Of a DNA stretch of 64,000 bases, positions 1 to 11,211 are shown in pieces. The notes beneath the pieces were generated by a model. That model saw only the letters and a list, made by a program, of their open reading frames with translations. It searched no databases and had not been told where the DNA came from. Numbering within the stretch: the first letter of the stretch is position 1; the number at the start of each line of letters is the position of its first letter. Source of the stretch: Epiperipatus broadwayi (lineage: Eukaryota; Onychophora; Udeonychophora; Euonychophora; Peripatidae). Position numbers and translations under genes: made by a program. The stretch covers positions 310,001-374,000 of the forward strand of contig JAQFVV010006505.1 of the NCBI GenBank assembly GCA_028023455.1, given 5' to 3'.

Positions 1-420
1 ACTGAGTCTATTTCCACACCATTAGATCAATGAGAATCATCTATCACATATATTTATATAACAAAGCTAAACAAAATCATGAATATAAATTGATCTTTTT
101 CAACCATGACTACAGGTCTCCCTCTAAAGTAAAGATAATGTATCCCATGAGGGATGGTAGAAAAATAAAATAAAAACAGGCTTGGGCTATTGCAAGGAAT
201 TCACATTCCATCAATTAAAAAGATTCCTGTGTCCCATTATCAAAAAAATGGAATATCTAATCACTACATTTACATACTGAGCCTAATTTACATATTGAAT
301 CATGCTAATATAAAAGCATATTTCTAAGTGTGCATTCTTATTCAGCACTATGATTTTGACAATGATCTACCAAATGCTGGCTCAGTGTGTTTAAGACTTT
401 CTTAAAGTTTGATTTACCTT

Positions 421-522
421 GTCAAGCATTGGTGGTCAAGAGGTCAGTGACAGCTGCTTTGCAGGCAGTTGTTCCGGGTTGGCGTGTTCACTTCCCAACT
501 GATGCTATGACATATGGAAAAA
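421..522 (+). repeat. Short tRNA-derived SINE-like element (family D), copy 1
   Basis: About 100 bp, starting GTCAAGCATTGGTGGTCAAG and ending in CATATGGAAAAAAAA. It has a tRNA-like layout: a D-arm/A-box-like start, a GCTTTGCAGGC anticodon-arm-like segment and a GGGTTGGCGTGTTC B-box-like block. It is bracketed by the 13 bp direct repeat AAAGTTTGATTTA at 404-416 and 523-535, immediately after the A-tail, as expected for LINE-mediated insertion. Related copies lie at about 5396 and 18074. Confidence 0.75.
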
Positions 523-535
523 AAAGTTTGATTTA

Positions 536-1055
536 ACTTTTCTGATTAACTTGAACATTACAAGTTTGTTAGAATCACATAATTGTATGAAACGAGCATT
601 CACAATGTTACAATACTGGAATTACAGTTTTTAAATCAAAGATCAATTATTTTCACACAAAGATCAGTACTACCAATACAACAAATTTAAAAACAATTGC
701 AATAAAATAAGTCACTATTTAATTGAACATTTTTAACAACTTCTAAAACCTGAGATCACATGTTTAGACAATTCAGAAGATTGTATAGAATTGGTAGTAA
801 AGGTGTTTAATAGGTATCTAAATAAAAGCAATCCCATCAGCATAGGTTAAGATATCATTGGGATGCATTTTAACTAAATATTTACTTGCATATTGTTCCA
901 AAATTGAGTTATAAATTTTAGAACCCCAGTTGCAACTACAGGGTAAAGTTTGCAGTCAAGAATTATCAAAATAAAAAAAATATTTTTATTCACAATTTTA
1001 TTATTAATATTTGAATACAAGTATAATGTATGTATTGAACTTTAAATGTAATTAA
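536..1055. other. No recognisable feature
   Basis: AT-rich sequence with no convincing coding frame or repeat relationship to the rest of the window. Confidence 0.5.
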
Positions 1056-1059
1056 AATG

Positions 1060-1440
1060 GATTTGAACACCGACTTTTAAGATCCCTTTAGTTATCCACT
1101 CTATCTTATATAATCGATACACATGTGAAAAAGATAAATGATCTCCAATTTATGTATTTTGTGCTGAAGTAGCACTCATCAGTTGTTTCGGATCATTTTC
1201 TCCCACACACATATATAATCAGTGCTCAGTTTATATTAAAATAGCAAAACTTCAAATATTAATGTACAGGCTTCTATCAGTATCACCACTCTGCAACTCT
1301 TCAGCCATCCACATTGTTATCAACAAGGGATTTGAACATTCCATCATCAGATTTTCAATAATATGGATGGCTGAAGAGTTGGAAAGTGAAGAAGATTGAA
1401 GCCTGTCCATTAAAGTTTAAATTTTTTTTTATCTTAATAT
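1060..1440. repeat. Family A repeat, inverted pair of partial copies
   Basis: About 1060-1350 is a reverse-oriented family A copy (tRNA-like end, then the cold-spot CACTCATCAGTTG, then AATGTACAGGCTTC). It runs directly into a short forward copy (ATGGATGGCTGAAGAG ... CTGTCCATTAAAG), making an inverted junction near 1350. The same sequence recurs at about twenty places in the window. Confidence 0.6.
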
Positions 1441-1461
1441 AAACTGAGCACTGACTATATA

Positions 1462-1938
1462 TATAGATAGATATAAAGAGATAGCATCCATTAAATAGAG
1501 AAACACTTTAACTTGTTGATGTTACTAAGAAATTATCAATTACTACTAATTAATAATTCCTGATGCAAATCAAATTTTTCTCATAATATTTCTTTTGTTG
1601 GGGGTCTTTAGAGCAAAAGGGATTCTCTTTTTACTTTAAACCTAAGTTCTTATATGAATTTAAATCCAGAAAGCTATTTATTATACATATAAGAATGTGA
1701 AAGAATAACAACTTTCTTGACATCTTGCAAATAATATTTGTAGCTTCTCCAGAGGGTTGTATGTGTTGAATTAAATATTTATATGGATTTCAAATATTTA
1801 TATGAATTTTAACTACAAGAAAAACTTGCTTTGCATCAGGAATTGTTAATTAGTAGTAATTGATAGTTTCTTAGTAACATCAAAAAGTTAAATGGTTTCT
1901 CTATTTAATGGATGTTATCTCCTCATATCTATATAATA
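1462..1938. mobile_element. Foldback (hairpin MITE-like) element
   Basis: Two arms of about 110-120 bp in inverted orientation (left 1462-1583, right 1815-1938) surround about 230 bp of AT-rich sequence. The left arm contains CCATTAAATAGAGAAACAC and TTAGTAGTAATT-type sequence, and the right arm contains the reverse complement (GTTTCTCTATTTAATGG). No coding capacity is seen. The superfamily is unknown. Confidence 0.6.
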
Positions 1939-1958
1939 AAATCCATATAAATATTGAA

Positions 1959-1960
1959 TT

Positions 1961-1991
<31 letters not shown>

Positions 1992-2019
1992 GAATTCAAT
2001 AATATATATATATATATAT
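1959..2019. repeat. (AT)n microsatellite, duplicated with GAATTCAATA
   Basis: Two AT runs separated by TGAATTCAATA, the same word that precedes the first run. Confidence 0.9.
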
Positions 2020-2024
2020 GGGAG

Positions 2025-2200
2025 ATGATGATCTGGATCAATTGATGGGTGATGGTTCAGCACAAATATACATATATTGGAGATCATTTATCTTTTTCAC
2101 ATGTATGTGGTCATGTGTATTGGTTATATAAGATAGAGTGGAAATTGAAAGCCTGTGTTCAAATTCCATCTAATTTTATAATTAGTAAAAATTATTTCCA
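2025..2200 (+). repeat. Family A repeat, partial forward copy with tRNA-like end
   Basis: Matches the forward family A 3' part: GATGATCTGGATCA, GGAGATCATTTATC, ATGTGGTCATGTGTAT, then a B-box-like GTTCAAATTCC at about 2158. A 74-residue reading frame here is incidental. Confidence 0.6.
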
Positions 2201-3465
2201 TTTGAAACAATTTGGCAACAAAGTTAACAGGAAGATTAAGAAATTGAAAATTCCAAAGTTACTTATGGTATAAATTCATCTCCATTCCATTGTGTGGTGT
2301 GATATTAAATTGCAGAGGACCATGAGGTCTTATTTTTAAAAACAAATAAAGTTGGCAATGCAAAATGAAGTCTTCAATGATAGTCATATCCTTTCAAGTA
2401 AAGTTCTTAAGATAAATTTTTAAAGAAAGAATAATTTTATGAAATTCTTCAATCAATTGAAGATTTATAGTCATCAGATTTAATAATTTTTGCCTTTTTC
2501 TTTAGGGATACTTTTAAAATGATATATACATTAACCAACATCTTCACAAATTATTATCTGAAGTTAACATCCACATAAATATCAGAATGTTACCACAAAA
2601 AACAAAGATAGCTGATGGGGAAAGTTGATCTTTGAAAATACTAAAGTAAGGACTATGATGTTTGTGTTGGCTGAGTTATTTTTTTTCCTTTTGTAAATTT
2701 TACTCTATAAATATTCAATTGAAAAAAGAGGTAATCAAAAATGATATTAAATTGTTGATTCCTTTATGAAATAATCTGTATATATATAATTTACTTACTA
2801 ATTTTCTCTTTCTTATTGCATTGCCAAATCCATATAATATTAATATCATTTATGTTTTTTTTTATTACTTTTACATTGCTTTTTACTAACCACTATTGAC
2901 AGTTTCGATCATGCAGCAATCTTCTTCAGAATTTACACTAAAAAACACAATCAAAATATTTATCAGAATTAAAACTGTGTTATAAAGAACATAAATGATA
3001 TTAATAATATATTAATTTGATTGCGAAATTATTTTTCATTAACTAGCTGAGAAGTAAGTATAATTAATATTTGGCTGTTGAAAATACCATATTGATTTTT
3101 TTATATATTTGTTGAAGAAGCCTTTTTCACAATATCTAAATAATGCACTATAAATATAAAATAAAATATTTAAATGTTGCAATTAAATATGTTTAGGGTT
3201 GAAGATGATCAATAGAGGGAGTGCTAAGAGGATATATAAATTGCACAACATATTGAATTATCCTAAGATTTTGAAAAGGTACAATTTTGAAAAAAAATCA
3301 ATTAGATAAAAATAAACATATGATTAAAATATATAGTTGTCTATGAAGTTGATTATGAATACATATTCAATTCAGTGAGAAAGTATATAAAAAAGACAAA
3401 ATAATGGTTTTAAAAAATAACCATCAAGTGATATATATGTCTAATATTTAAATATATATGTTTAA
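2200..3465. other. AT-rich stretch, nothing recognised
   Basis: No coding frame longer than chance and no repeat shared with the rest of the window was found. Confidence 0.45.
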
Positions 3466-3469
3466 TGTA

Positions 3470-4715
3470 ATTATAAGGATTTGAACTCAGACTTTCAAGA
3501 TCCCTACATCTATCAAACCCATCTTACAGAACTGATACACATGACTACATACATGTGAAAAAGGTAAATGATCTCCAATATACATATTTCATGCTAAACC
3601 AATGCTCAGCTCACATTAAGATAGAAAATCTTCAAACATTAATAGTAAAGCTATAATATTCTCCTCTTACAATCTTTAGCTATCTATGTTATTGAAAATT
3701 CAAGGATGGAATGCTCACATCATGTATATTGGTTGTATAAGATGGACTTGATATATGTAATCAGCTTGAAAGTCTGAGTTCAAGTCACTTATAATTACAT
3801 TACATTTAGTATAGCCTGTATTCTGTCCATCCATCTTATTTATAATTGAATGGATATATTAAGGTCCTATGTGTGAGTAGATTGTTTTAAAGTCAGCATG
3901 GGTAGGACAGTAATATTATCATCAATAAGGGCTTTGAGCATTCCATTCTTAGATTTTTTAATCAAATCAATGATAGAAGAGTTGGAGAGTAGAGAAGATT
4001 GAAGTTTGTCCAATAAAGTTTGAAGATTTGCTATCTTAATATAAACTGAGCACTCATTGTATATATATGTGAAAGACTGTGATCTAGATCTACTGATAAG
4101 TGCTAATTCAGCATGAAATATGATATATTGGACATTATTTATCTTTGTCACATGTTTGGGTTATGTATGTCAGTTATATAAAATGGATTTGATAGATGTA
4201 GAGAGCTTGAAAGTCTGAATTTAAATCCTTTATAATTATATTATATTTATTATACACAATATACATATATTTAAATGTTATGTATTGGACCTGTATTCTG
4301 CCCATCCCTCATCTGTATAATTAAATAGACATATTAATGTCCTGTGTGCAGAGTCAAATTGACTTAATGTAACATGGGTATGATTATAGTATTAGCACCA
4401 ACAAGGGCTTTGAGCATTCCAAACTTGGATTTTCAATAAAATGGATGACTGAAGAGTTGGAGAATGGAGAATATTGAAGCTTGTCCATTAAAGTTTGAAG
4501 ATTTGCTATCTTAATATAAACTCAGCACTAATTGTATATATGTGTGGGAGATTGGTTTCTGGACCAACTGATGAGTGCTGGTTCACCATGAAATACATAT
4601 ATTGGAGATCATTTACCTTTTTCACATATATGTGGTCATGTGTGTCAGTTGTATAAAATGGATTTGTTAGATGTAGGGAGCATGAAAGTCTACTCAAGTC
4701 CATATATATATATAT
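3470..4715. repeat. Family A cluster: one reverse copy, then forward units in tandem
   Basis: 3470-3720 is reverse-oriented. From about 3720 the repeat is forward, with tRNA-like modules ending near 3800, 4225 and 4710, i.e. a spacing of roughly 430-480 bp. Each forward unit carries the block CTTTGAGCATTCCA, then GTCCATTAAAGTTTGAAG, TTAATATAAACTGAGCAC, CTGGACCAACTGATGAGTG and a tRNA-like end with an A-box-like GTATCAGTTGTATAA. This shows the unit is present in tandem, not only dispersed. Confidence 0.6.
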
Positions 4716-5380
4716 TACATATAGTATATCAAGTCCATATATATATATATTACATAAATAAACATATATATATTTTATATTATTCTTTGGCAATTTATTT
4801 TATAACTAATATTAAAATGTATAATTAATATTGTACTAAAAACTTAAATTTCTTGTTATAATTAAAAGTAGTTTTGCATTGAAATAATACATTTTGATAC
4901 AACAAAAATATAATATATAAAATTTTATTTACCTGTAAGACATTTATCATTTTATTAAAAAATATCATATACAAATTCTCCACACATTTTTTTCTATATA
5001 AAAAAAAATATTTTTTCAATTTATAAATTTTACAAAAAAATTTACTAAAAAATTTATAAGACATATTACTATTTTGAATATACAGTTGAAAAGTAGATTA
5101 AATTATTAATAATATGATACAATATGATTATATCTGTGCTAGAGATAATCTCTAGTTTAGTAAAGGATTAGTGATAATCAGTACTGTATTTAGCTAAAGT
5201 GGATGGTGTCAAAGATGTGAATTGAGTTAGTTTGACCCTTATAATTCAAAAATGTAAACATGATATTAGTGTGAACTGTTTTGACTATGCATTGTCAAAT
5301 ATAATTAATGCTCTTACTTGAATTCTAAGAGATTGCAGTGGATAAAGAAAATGTTAAACATTTCATTTGTAATATTTCTA
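4716..5380. other. AT-rich, (TA)n-containing stretch
   Basis: Short ATATAT tracts around 4720-4760 (duplicated with AAGTCCATATATA) and otherwise AT-rich sequence. Reading frames here look like low-complexity artefacts. Confidence 0.5.
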
Positions 5381-5395
5381 AACATTGTAATATTT

Positions 5396-5476
5396 CTGTA
5401 TGTCATAGAAACTGTCTGCAACCAACTGATTGCTTGCAAAGCAGCTGTGCTGACCTCTCGGCTAACAATGCTTAAC
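5396..5476 (-). repeat. Family D SINE-like element, copy 2
   Basis: Reverse-strand relative of the element at 421: TGTCATAG..CTGTCTGCAACCAACTGATTG..GCAAAGCAGCTGTGCTGACC..CAATGCTT. The 14 bp word ACATTGTAATATTT occurs on both sides (5382-5395 and 5480-5493), consistent with a target-site duplication. A third copy of that word near 5536 makes this less certain than copy 1. Confidence 0.6.
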
Positions 5477-6331
5477 AACACATTGTAATATTTATTTTTA
5501 AAAATGATTTTTTTAAAAATAAAAAAATAAAAAAACATTGTAATATTTATTTTTAAAAAATCATTTACATAAAATGATGTATGAAACCAGGGATGGGCAA
5601 CAGCCAGCCAACAGGCCACATCTGGCCCAAGACAATGTTGAATCTGGCCACATGTTCATATAATATTAACGTCATCCTAATGCCATTAAAAATATAAAAT
5701 ACTAAATATAAAAATTAAAATTTTTATCATAATTTGAATGAATTTAGTCATAACTTCTAAAATACCTATTTTATATTACAAAGTATAAAAACATGGGAGG
5801 AATCATGTCACAAATAACATATTTCTGTTTTTTTTTTAAAATACTGTATATTCTACGCAGCATCAGATTATTATTGCCTAATTATTGTTGTAGCATCAAC
5901 CGAATGAGGTTCCTTTGGATTTAACTTCTTATTGAAAAAAATAATGTTGGTGCCTGATATTTTATAAGTTTATGCCTTTTCTAATTATTACAATTTTTAA
6001 TTTAATGATAACTGTAGCTTACTCCACTGCACATGCGCTTTACAGATCGAACGCTAATTATAATGAATACTGTAAAGTGCATGTGCAGCAGAGTAAGATA
6101 CAGTTATTATTATAATTTATAAAAACATTGTGCTATATAAATTAAATATTTATAATTTTTAATTTAATATAATTTATAAAAATGAGCCAATTAAAAAAAA
6201 AGAAAAACTGATGCTGATTGCCACATTTTCAATGCTAATTGGACATTCAAATATATATAGATGATAAAGCTGTTTGTTTGGTTTGTAACGAAACTATTTC
6301 CATTTTTAAAGAATATAATCTAAAAAGGCAT

Positions 6332-7005
6332 TCTCCTACCTTCCTCGGACTCACCAATGCCCAATTAACTGGCAAATTCAAAAGGTGGTCCCTTGAATCA
6401 AAATTCCTTGATTTCCTCCTCAAAATCAATCTCCACTCCCTTCTCACGAATCAATTTTTGGTGAACCATAGGGGTTTCACCAAGATCTCTCCCATATGCC
6501 AGCTCTGTAAAACTGACAATGAAACCCTCCAGCACTTCCTACTTAAATGTCCTTTTCTGCTTGGCATGAGAAATCTCATCAACTCCTGCCTTTCCTTGCA
6601 CAGAAATACCATCTTCAATCTCCAAGAATCCATAGAAACAGGGGTCTTTGCAGCTATTAGACTGTCAAATTTTCTCATCTATGCTCTCTGGTTACTCCGA
6701 TGTGCCATCATCCTTGACCAGAGAGTACATTCAGTCAATCCAAAGCTCTTGGACCTAATTCACACTCTTAAAACCCGAGATACCAAACTAGTCCCACCTC
6801 CACTTCTCACAGACACTTGGGCAATCCTCCAACTCCCATCCTCTGTCATAGGACTCAATCACAAAGACATGCATTTCTATCTAGCCTGAACTACACACCA
6901 TTTTCCCTCTCCACTTCCCATTTCCTTTTTACATGTATCCTTCCCCTCTTACCATTTTGTTCCTGAAATTTCATTTGTTTCACTGTATCTGTTTTTTTTT
7001 TTTTT
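6332..7005 (+). pseudogene. Non-LTR retrotransposon ORF2 C-terminal fragment inserted in the hAT
   Basis: From just after the hAT residues KRH, an open frame continues to a stop at 6889. It holds a zinc-knuckle block, CQLCKTDNETLQHFLLKC (Cys-x2-Cys..His..Cys), as found downstream of the reverse transcriptase in many LINEs, followed by about 110 residues of typical LINE tail. The open frame that starts at 6239 is therefore a chance fusion of the hAT finger to a LINE tail. The 3' part is pyrimidine-rich and ends in a T15 run at about 6990-7004. A T-tail on the sense strand is unusual for a LINE. The clade is not assigned. Confidence 0.7.
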
Positions 7006-8186
7006 GATGAACAAACATCTCATCACTAAGGAAAAAAACGTTTTGTAAATTATAAATGATTTTCACCAGAACAAATGAAAATCGAAGCAGAAAAATTAAA
7101 ATGTGGTTTACATAAGCAACAAAATACTCTGAAAATTTTGTCAAATACAGATAGAGCTGTGACAAAAGCTAGTTACATTGTTTCACATAAGTTACAAAAC
7201 AATGTAAATCATTTTCTGATGGGGAATTTATGAAAGAATGTTGGATAGATATTACCTGAATTATTTTGTCCTGATAAAAAACTGTCGGCTGAAAAAAATT
7301 GTCTGTCACAAATAACTCTTGTGAGACAACAATATTTCAAGTAATTTATGTGTTCAATTAAAATTAAAATTGGAAAATTGTACTTATCATGTACTTGCTT
7401 GGACAAATCATGTGACATTACCGATATGAGCTAACTTTTAATTTTTATTCAAGATACAGATCAAAGATTTGAAATTACAGAGGAATTATTTTCTGCATAT
7501 TCTATGAAAGACACAATGACTGCCGAAGATTTTTTTATAGCTCTTCAAGAATCTTTGCAAAAACATAATATAAAATGGAACAAAATTGTCAACATCACAA
7601 CCAATGGATGTTTTAGTTTGACAGGAAAAAAACATTGGTTTATTAAAAAGAATAAGTGACTATATAAGCATATTCCAGGAAAAGAAATAATTTTTTTACA
7701 TTGGATAATTCATCAAGAAACCCTTTGCAAAAGAGTTCTAAAACTGAATCATGTTACATCAGTTGTAATGAAAGTAGTTAATTTTATTCATGGAAGAGCT
7801 TTAAACCACCAGCAATTCACAACATTTTTGAAAGAAATTGAATGTGGTTTTACTGATATTTCTTACCATAAGAACATAAGATGGCTTAGTCTTGCAAAAG
7901 TGTTAAAATGATGTCATGATTTGCTAGATAAAGTTGTTAGCTTCATAAATGCTAAGGACAAACTGAATGAATTTTGTGAATTAAAAGATGAACAATGGCT
8001 AAGCGACTTTTTCATTTCCATTGATGCGTTTCTGCATCAAAAAGAATTAAATTTATTATTACAGGAAAAGAAATACTGATTTTTGATATGTATACAAATG
8101 TCACATGGTTTACAAGAAAACTCGAATTATTTTTGCAACAAATCCAAAATAAACAGTTAATCCACTATAGTTTAATGTTAATTTCA

Positions 8187-9010
8187 GTGGCAAACAAGGA
8201 AAAAAAACTGGGTTTGATACTGCAAAGTTGGTAAAAAACAAAAGTAGGAAGAAGACTAGACTGGCTGAGTCAAAACTGGATAACAGGATGGGAGTTGAGT
8301 CAATGGATGCATAAGATAATGTCTTGGCATCTTCTGACTGTGGTTTGGTGGAAAAGAGCTTGCCACTCTCATCAAAGCTCAAATCATATGAATGTTATAT
8401 AAAGTCGAAAGGAGAATGCTTTCAAAGCTTGTGGCATGACTGTACTCTAAGTGAAAAAGTGGAAGGAATTTCAGATGAATTATGAAGCAATATTGAATTT
8501 AAAAGTAAGCCTGCCAGAGCTAGCAGGTGAGTCAAAGTTGATTATTATCCAAATATGACCCAGGAGCAGATTGAAAAGAATCAAAGAATAATGTATAGGA
8601 AAGAAATGGAGTATTGGTCAAACATGGAAGACAGTGATGATGGAGGAAGTAGAAAATTCATGCAGATGATGTCTCGGAAATAAAAAAGTGTCAACTTAAA
8701 GAATATGGCAATGGAAACTCACAAACAACCAGTGCAACCCGATAGTGAAATTGTAGACGAGTTTAGACAATCCACAAAGGATGAAATTATTAATGAAGCA
8801 GATTAAATGTTAGTCTAAGTGTCCTGTAAGAAGTTGTCCTCTAAAATAAAATTGAGATACTCATTTCAAAACAAGAAGTGCAAAGTGAAAGAGTTTTCTA
8901 AGAATAATATTTGTAAAACTTTGTTGAAATCTATGATAATATGAACCAATGTATCTAATCTTGTAAATGCTGGTACTTGGCAGTCTTTTTTTTACTAAAA
9001 AGAAACTAGA
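8187..9010 (+). pseudogene. Unidentified coding-like segment (possible retrocopy) inside the hAT
   Basis: Between hAT pieces 2 and 3 a single frame reads about 205 codons (8187-8806) with only four internal stops. It includes KLKSYECYIKSKGECFQSLW, KVDYYPNMTQEQIEKNQRIM and EMEYWSNMEDSDDGG, and ends in a stop. About 200 bp of AT-rich, UTR-like sequence follow. The residue composition (Lys/Glu/Asp/Ser-rich, with few low-complexity runs) looks like decayed protein-coding sequence rather than chance. I do not recognise the protein. It could be a retrocopy of a host gene or part of another transposon's gene. No poly(A) tail or clear target duplication was found. Confidence 0.45.
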
Positions 9011-9254
9011 AATGTGCTGATTTTAAGAAATATGAGGTTATAATAAGTGACTTATTTAATGAATTTACAAGAAAATTGGATGATTTTCTGAAAATTTCTA
9101 AAGATCTATCTTTAGTAAGCCTACCATTTAATTTTAATGTCAATGATGCATCATCTAGTATCCAGTTGGAACTGATAAATTTACAACCAAATTTAATATT
9201 ACAGAATCAACTTGCTGAAGAAACAGTAATGGACTTTTATACTTTATTATATAT

Positions 9255-10285
9255 ATATGAAAAACAAAAAACAAGTTAAAAACTTGCTATTGCTTGTATT
9301 TATGTCAACAGATGGCGTTCTACCAAAAACACCGTCAAGCGTTTGTTTACATAAACATCAGAGCATGCATTCACTATCTCTAACTTTAATTCCACTTTCA
9401 GATCATGATTTCAAGCTATTTGCTATCGTCAGTGAAAGACAGGAATTTTAGAAACTAGATCTAAACACAAACTCTGAGCATTTATGAAAGAGTTTCTATT
9501 CAGCTTGCAAGCGTGAATCTTTTAGACACGTAATGTATTCAAACTCAGCATAGCAAGCCAGATAGCTACATGGGTCTGATCTCAGTTCTGCATCACCACA
9601 TAGTAGAAGCCTCTGCAATATATATCATTGCTAGAAAGACCTCAAAGGTACATTACGTGTCTAAAAGATTCACGCTTGCAAGCTGAATAGAAACTGTTTC
9701 ATAAATGCTCAGAGTTTGTGTTTAGATCTAGTTTCTAAAATTCCTGTCTTTCACTGATGATAGCAAATAGCTTGAAATCATGATATGAAAGTGGAATTAA
9801 AGTTAGAGATAGTGAATGCATGCTCTGACGTTTATGTAAACAAATGCTTGATGGTGTTTTTGGAGAACGCCATCTGTTGACATAAATACAAGTGTTAGCA
9901 AGTTTTTAACTTGTTTTTTGTTTTTCATAAATGTACCTTTGAGGTCTTTCTAGCAATGATATATATTGCAGAGGCTTCTACAATGTGGTGATGCTGAACT
10001 GAGATCAGACCCATGTAGCCATCTAGCTTGCTATGCTGAGTTTGAAGACATTACGTGTCTAAAAGATTCATGCTTGCAAGCTGAATAGAAACTATTTCAT
10101 AAATGCTCAGAGTTTGTGTTTAGATCTAGTTTCTAAAATTCCTGTCTTTCACTGACGATAGCAAATAGCTTGAAATCATGATCTGAAAGTGGAATTAAAG
10201 TTAGAGATAGTGAATGCATGCTCTGATGTTTATGTAAACAAATGCTTGATGGTGATTTTGGTAGAACGCCATCTGTTGACATATA
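9255..10285. mobile_element. Foldback cluster (family E): three arms in inverted/direct arrangement
   Basis: Left arm 9255-9535 is the reverse complement of 9650-9930, and a third arm (10045-10285) is a direct copy of the second. Two ~115 bp spacers (9535-9650 and 9930-10045) are inverted copies of each other, so the whole is arm / spacer / arm' / spacer' / arm'. Arms contain GATGGCGTTCTACC, CATGCATTCACTATCTC, GATCATGATTTCAAGC and TCTAAAAGATTCACGC. Spacers carry CTGAACTGAGATCAGACCC, a core also present in foldback family B. No protein-coding capacity is supported. Confidence 0.75.
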
Positions 10286-11205
10286 TATATTGTACCATTT
10301 ATATATATATAAAGTATATATTACTATATGATATTATAAATAATAAAAAAAAAAAAAAAAAAAAAGATTTAAACCCTACTTTTTTTTTTTTTGTTATAGT
10401 TTTATAAATTGAAAAAAAAATATAGTGTTATATTTATTTTTTTTTTTATTATAAATATAATATTAAAATTAATTTAGGGATTTGAAATTTTATATTTTAA
10501 TAGAATATAGTAAAGAAAAGAAATTTTTTAAGGAGATATTATTTTGTGAAACAATTTTTTGGTGGTAATTATTAAAGAAAGGAATTATTGGAAAAAGGAA
10601 ATGTAAAATTGAAAAAAAGGAGAAGGAAGAGGGAATAAAATGAGAGAAAAGAAAAAAAAGAAAAAAAGCGGGGGTTCAGATTATAAAAAAAATTTAAAAA
10701 GGGAGAGGGTGGGGGGTTGGAAAGGGGTTTTTTTGTTTGGGGGTGTTTTTTTAATAAAATGTGTTCGAGATAAAACTGAAATCGGAGAGTGAGAGAAGAA
10801 TCGTTGTGATTCGGAAAGCAAGATCGTCCTCGTCAAATTAGATCGGAGATTAAAAAAATAAAAGAAAAAAACAGTCTGTGGATATGAATGAATTAGTGGG
10901 AAGATCGATGTCTAATGTAATTAGGAAGAAATGAATAATTTTTAAAAAGTTTATGAATAATGAATTGAATTGAAATTTTCAAAATTTCTTGGTCAGAAGA
11001 TAACTGAGAAATGAAAAAAATGTAAGAAAATCAGAAATATTATATAATATTGACGAGATATGAATTATGATCTTTAATGTTGTGTTATCATAATTATTGA
11101 ATGGGAGTTAATCTTTTATTGTGTTGAGAGTTATAATTTTTATATTGAATTATATTGTTTAGTGTGTATAAATATATATATATATTGGCTCTGAGTTGTG
11201 ATGAT
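10286..11205. other. Homopolymer-rich and purine-rich stretch
   Basis: A22-type run near 10344-10365, a T12 run near 10381, then A/G-rich sequence with G-runs (about 10660-10750). It may include the 5' flank of the LINE that becomes readable at about 11212, but no coding frame could be followed through it. Confidence 0.5.
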
Positions 11206-11211
11206 GTTGAA

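Larger units (their letters stand above)
5588..9254 (+). mobile_element. Decayed hAT element (ZBED/GTF2IRD2-like type), 5' end to internal truncation
   Basis: The 5' end reads CAGGGATGGGCAACAGCCAG, a typical hAT terminal inverted repeat, followed by GGCCACATCTGGCCC. A transposase relic on the same strand begins at 6182. The element is interrupted by a LINE fragment (6332-7005) and an unidentified coding-like segment (about 8187-9010), and stops where a foldback cluster begins at about 9255. The matching 3' terminal repeat was not found, so the 3' end is lost or unrecognisable. A hairpin with arms of about 35 bp (CTCCACTGCACATGCGC / GCATGTGCAGCAGAG) lies at 6010-6110 in the leader. Confidence 0.75.
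6182..9254 (+). pseudogene. hAT transposase pseudogene (ZBED/GTF2IRD2-like), broken into three pieces
   Basis: Cut-and-paste transposase relic. Piece 1 (6182-6331) starts at an ATG and, after a frameshift in a poly-A run, reads a BED-finger-like segment, DKAVCLVCNE..FKEYNLKRH. Piece 2 (about 7020-8186) gives, across several frames and stops, segments such as TKASYIVSHKL, LFCPDKKLSAEK, FEITEELFSAYSMKDTMTAE, KIVNITTNGCFSLTGKKH, VNFIHGRALNHQQF and NIRWLSLAKVLK, in the order expected for the RNase-H-like hAT core. It ends with MYTNVTWFTRKLELFLQQ. Piece 3 (about 9020-9254) carries KLDDFLKISKDLS..LELINLQPN. The C-terminal hATC dimerisation region is absent, cut off by the foldback at 9255. The gene is clearly inactive: multiple stops, frameshifts and two insertions. 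Confidence 0.8.

Noticed and set aside
10189-10407. 72-codon plus-strand frame
   Set aside because: It starts in a foldback arm and ends in poly-Lys and poly-Phe from homopolymer runs.
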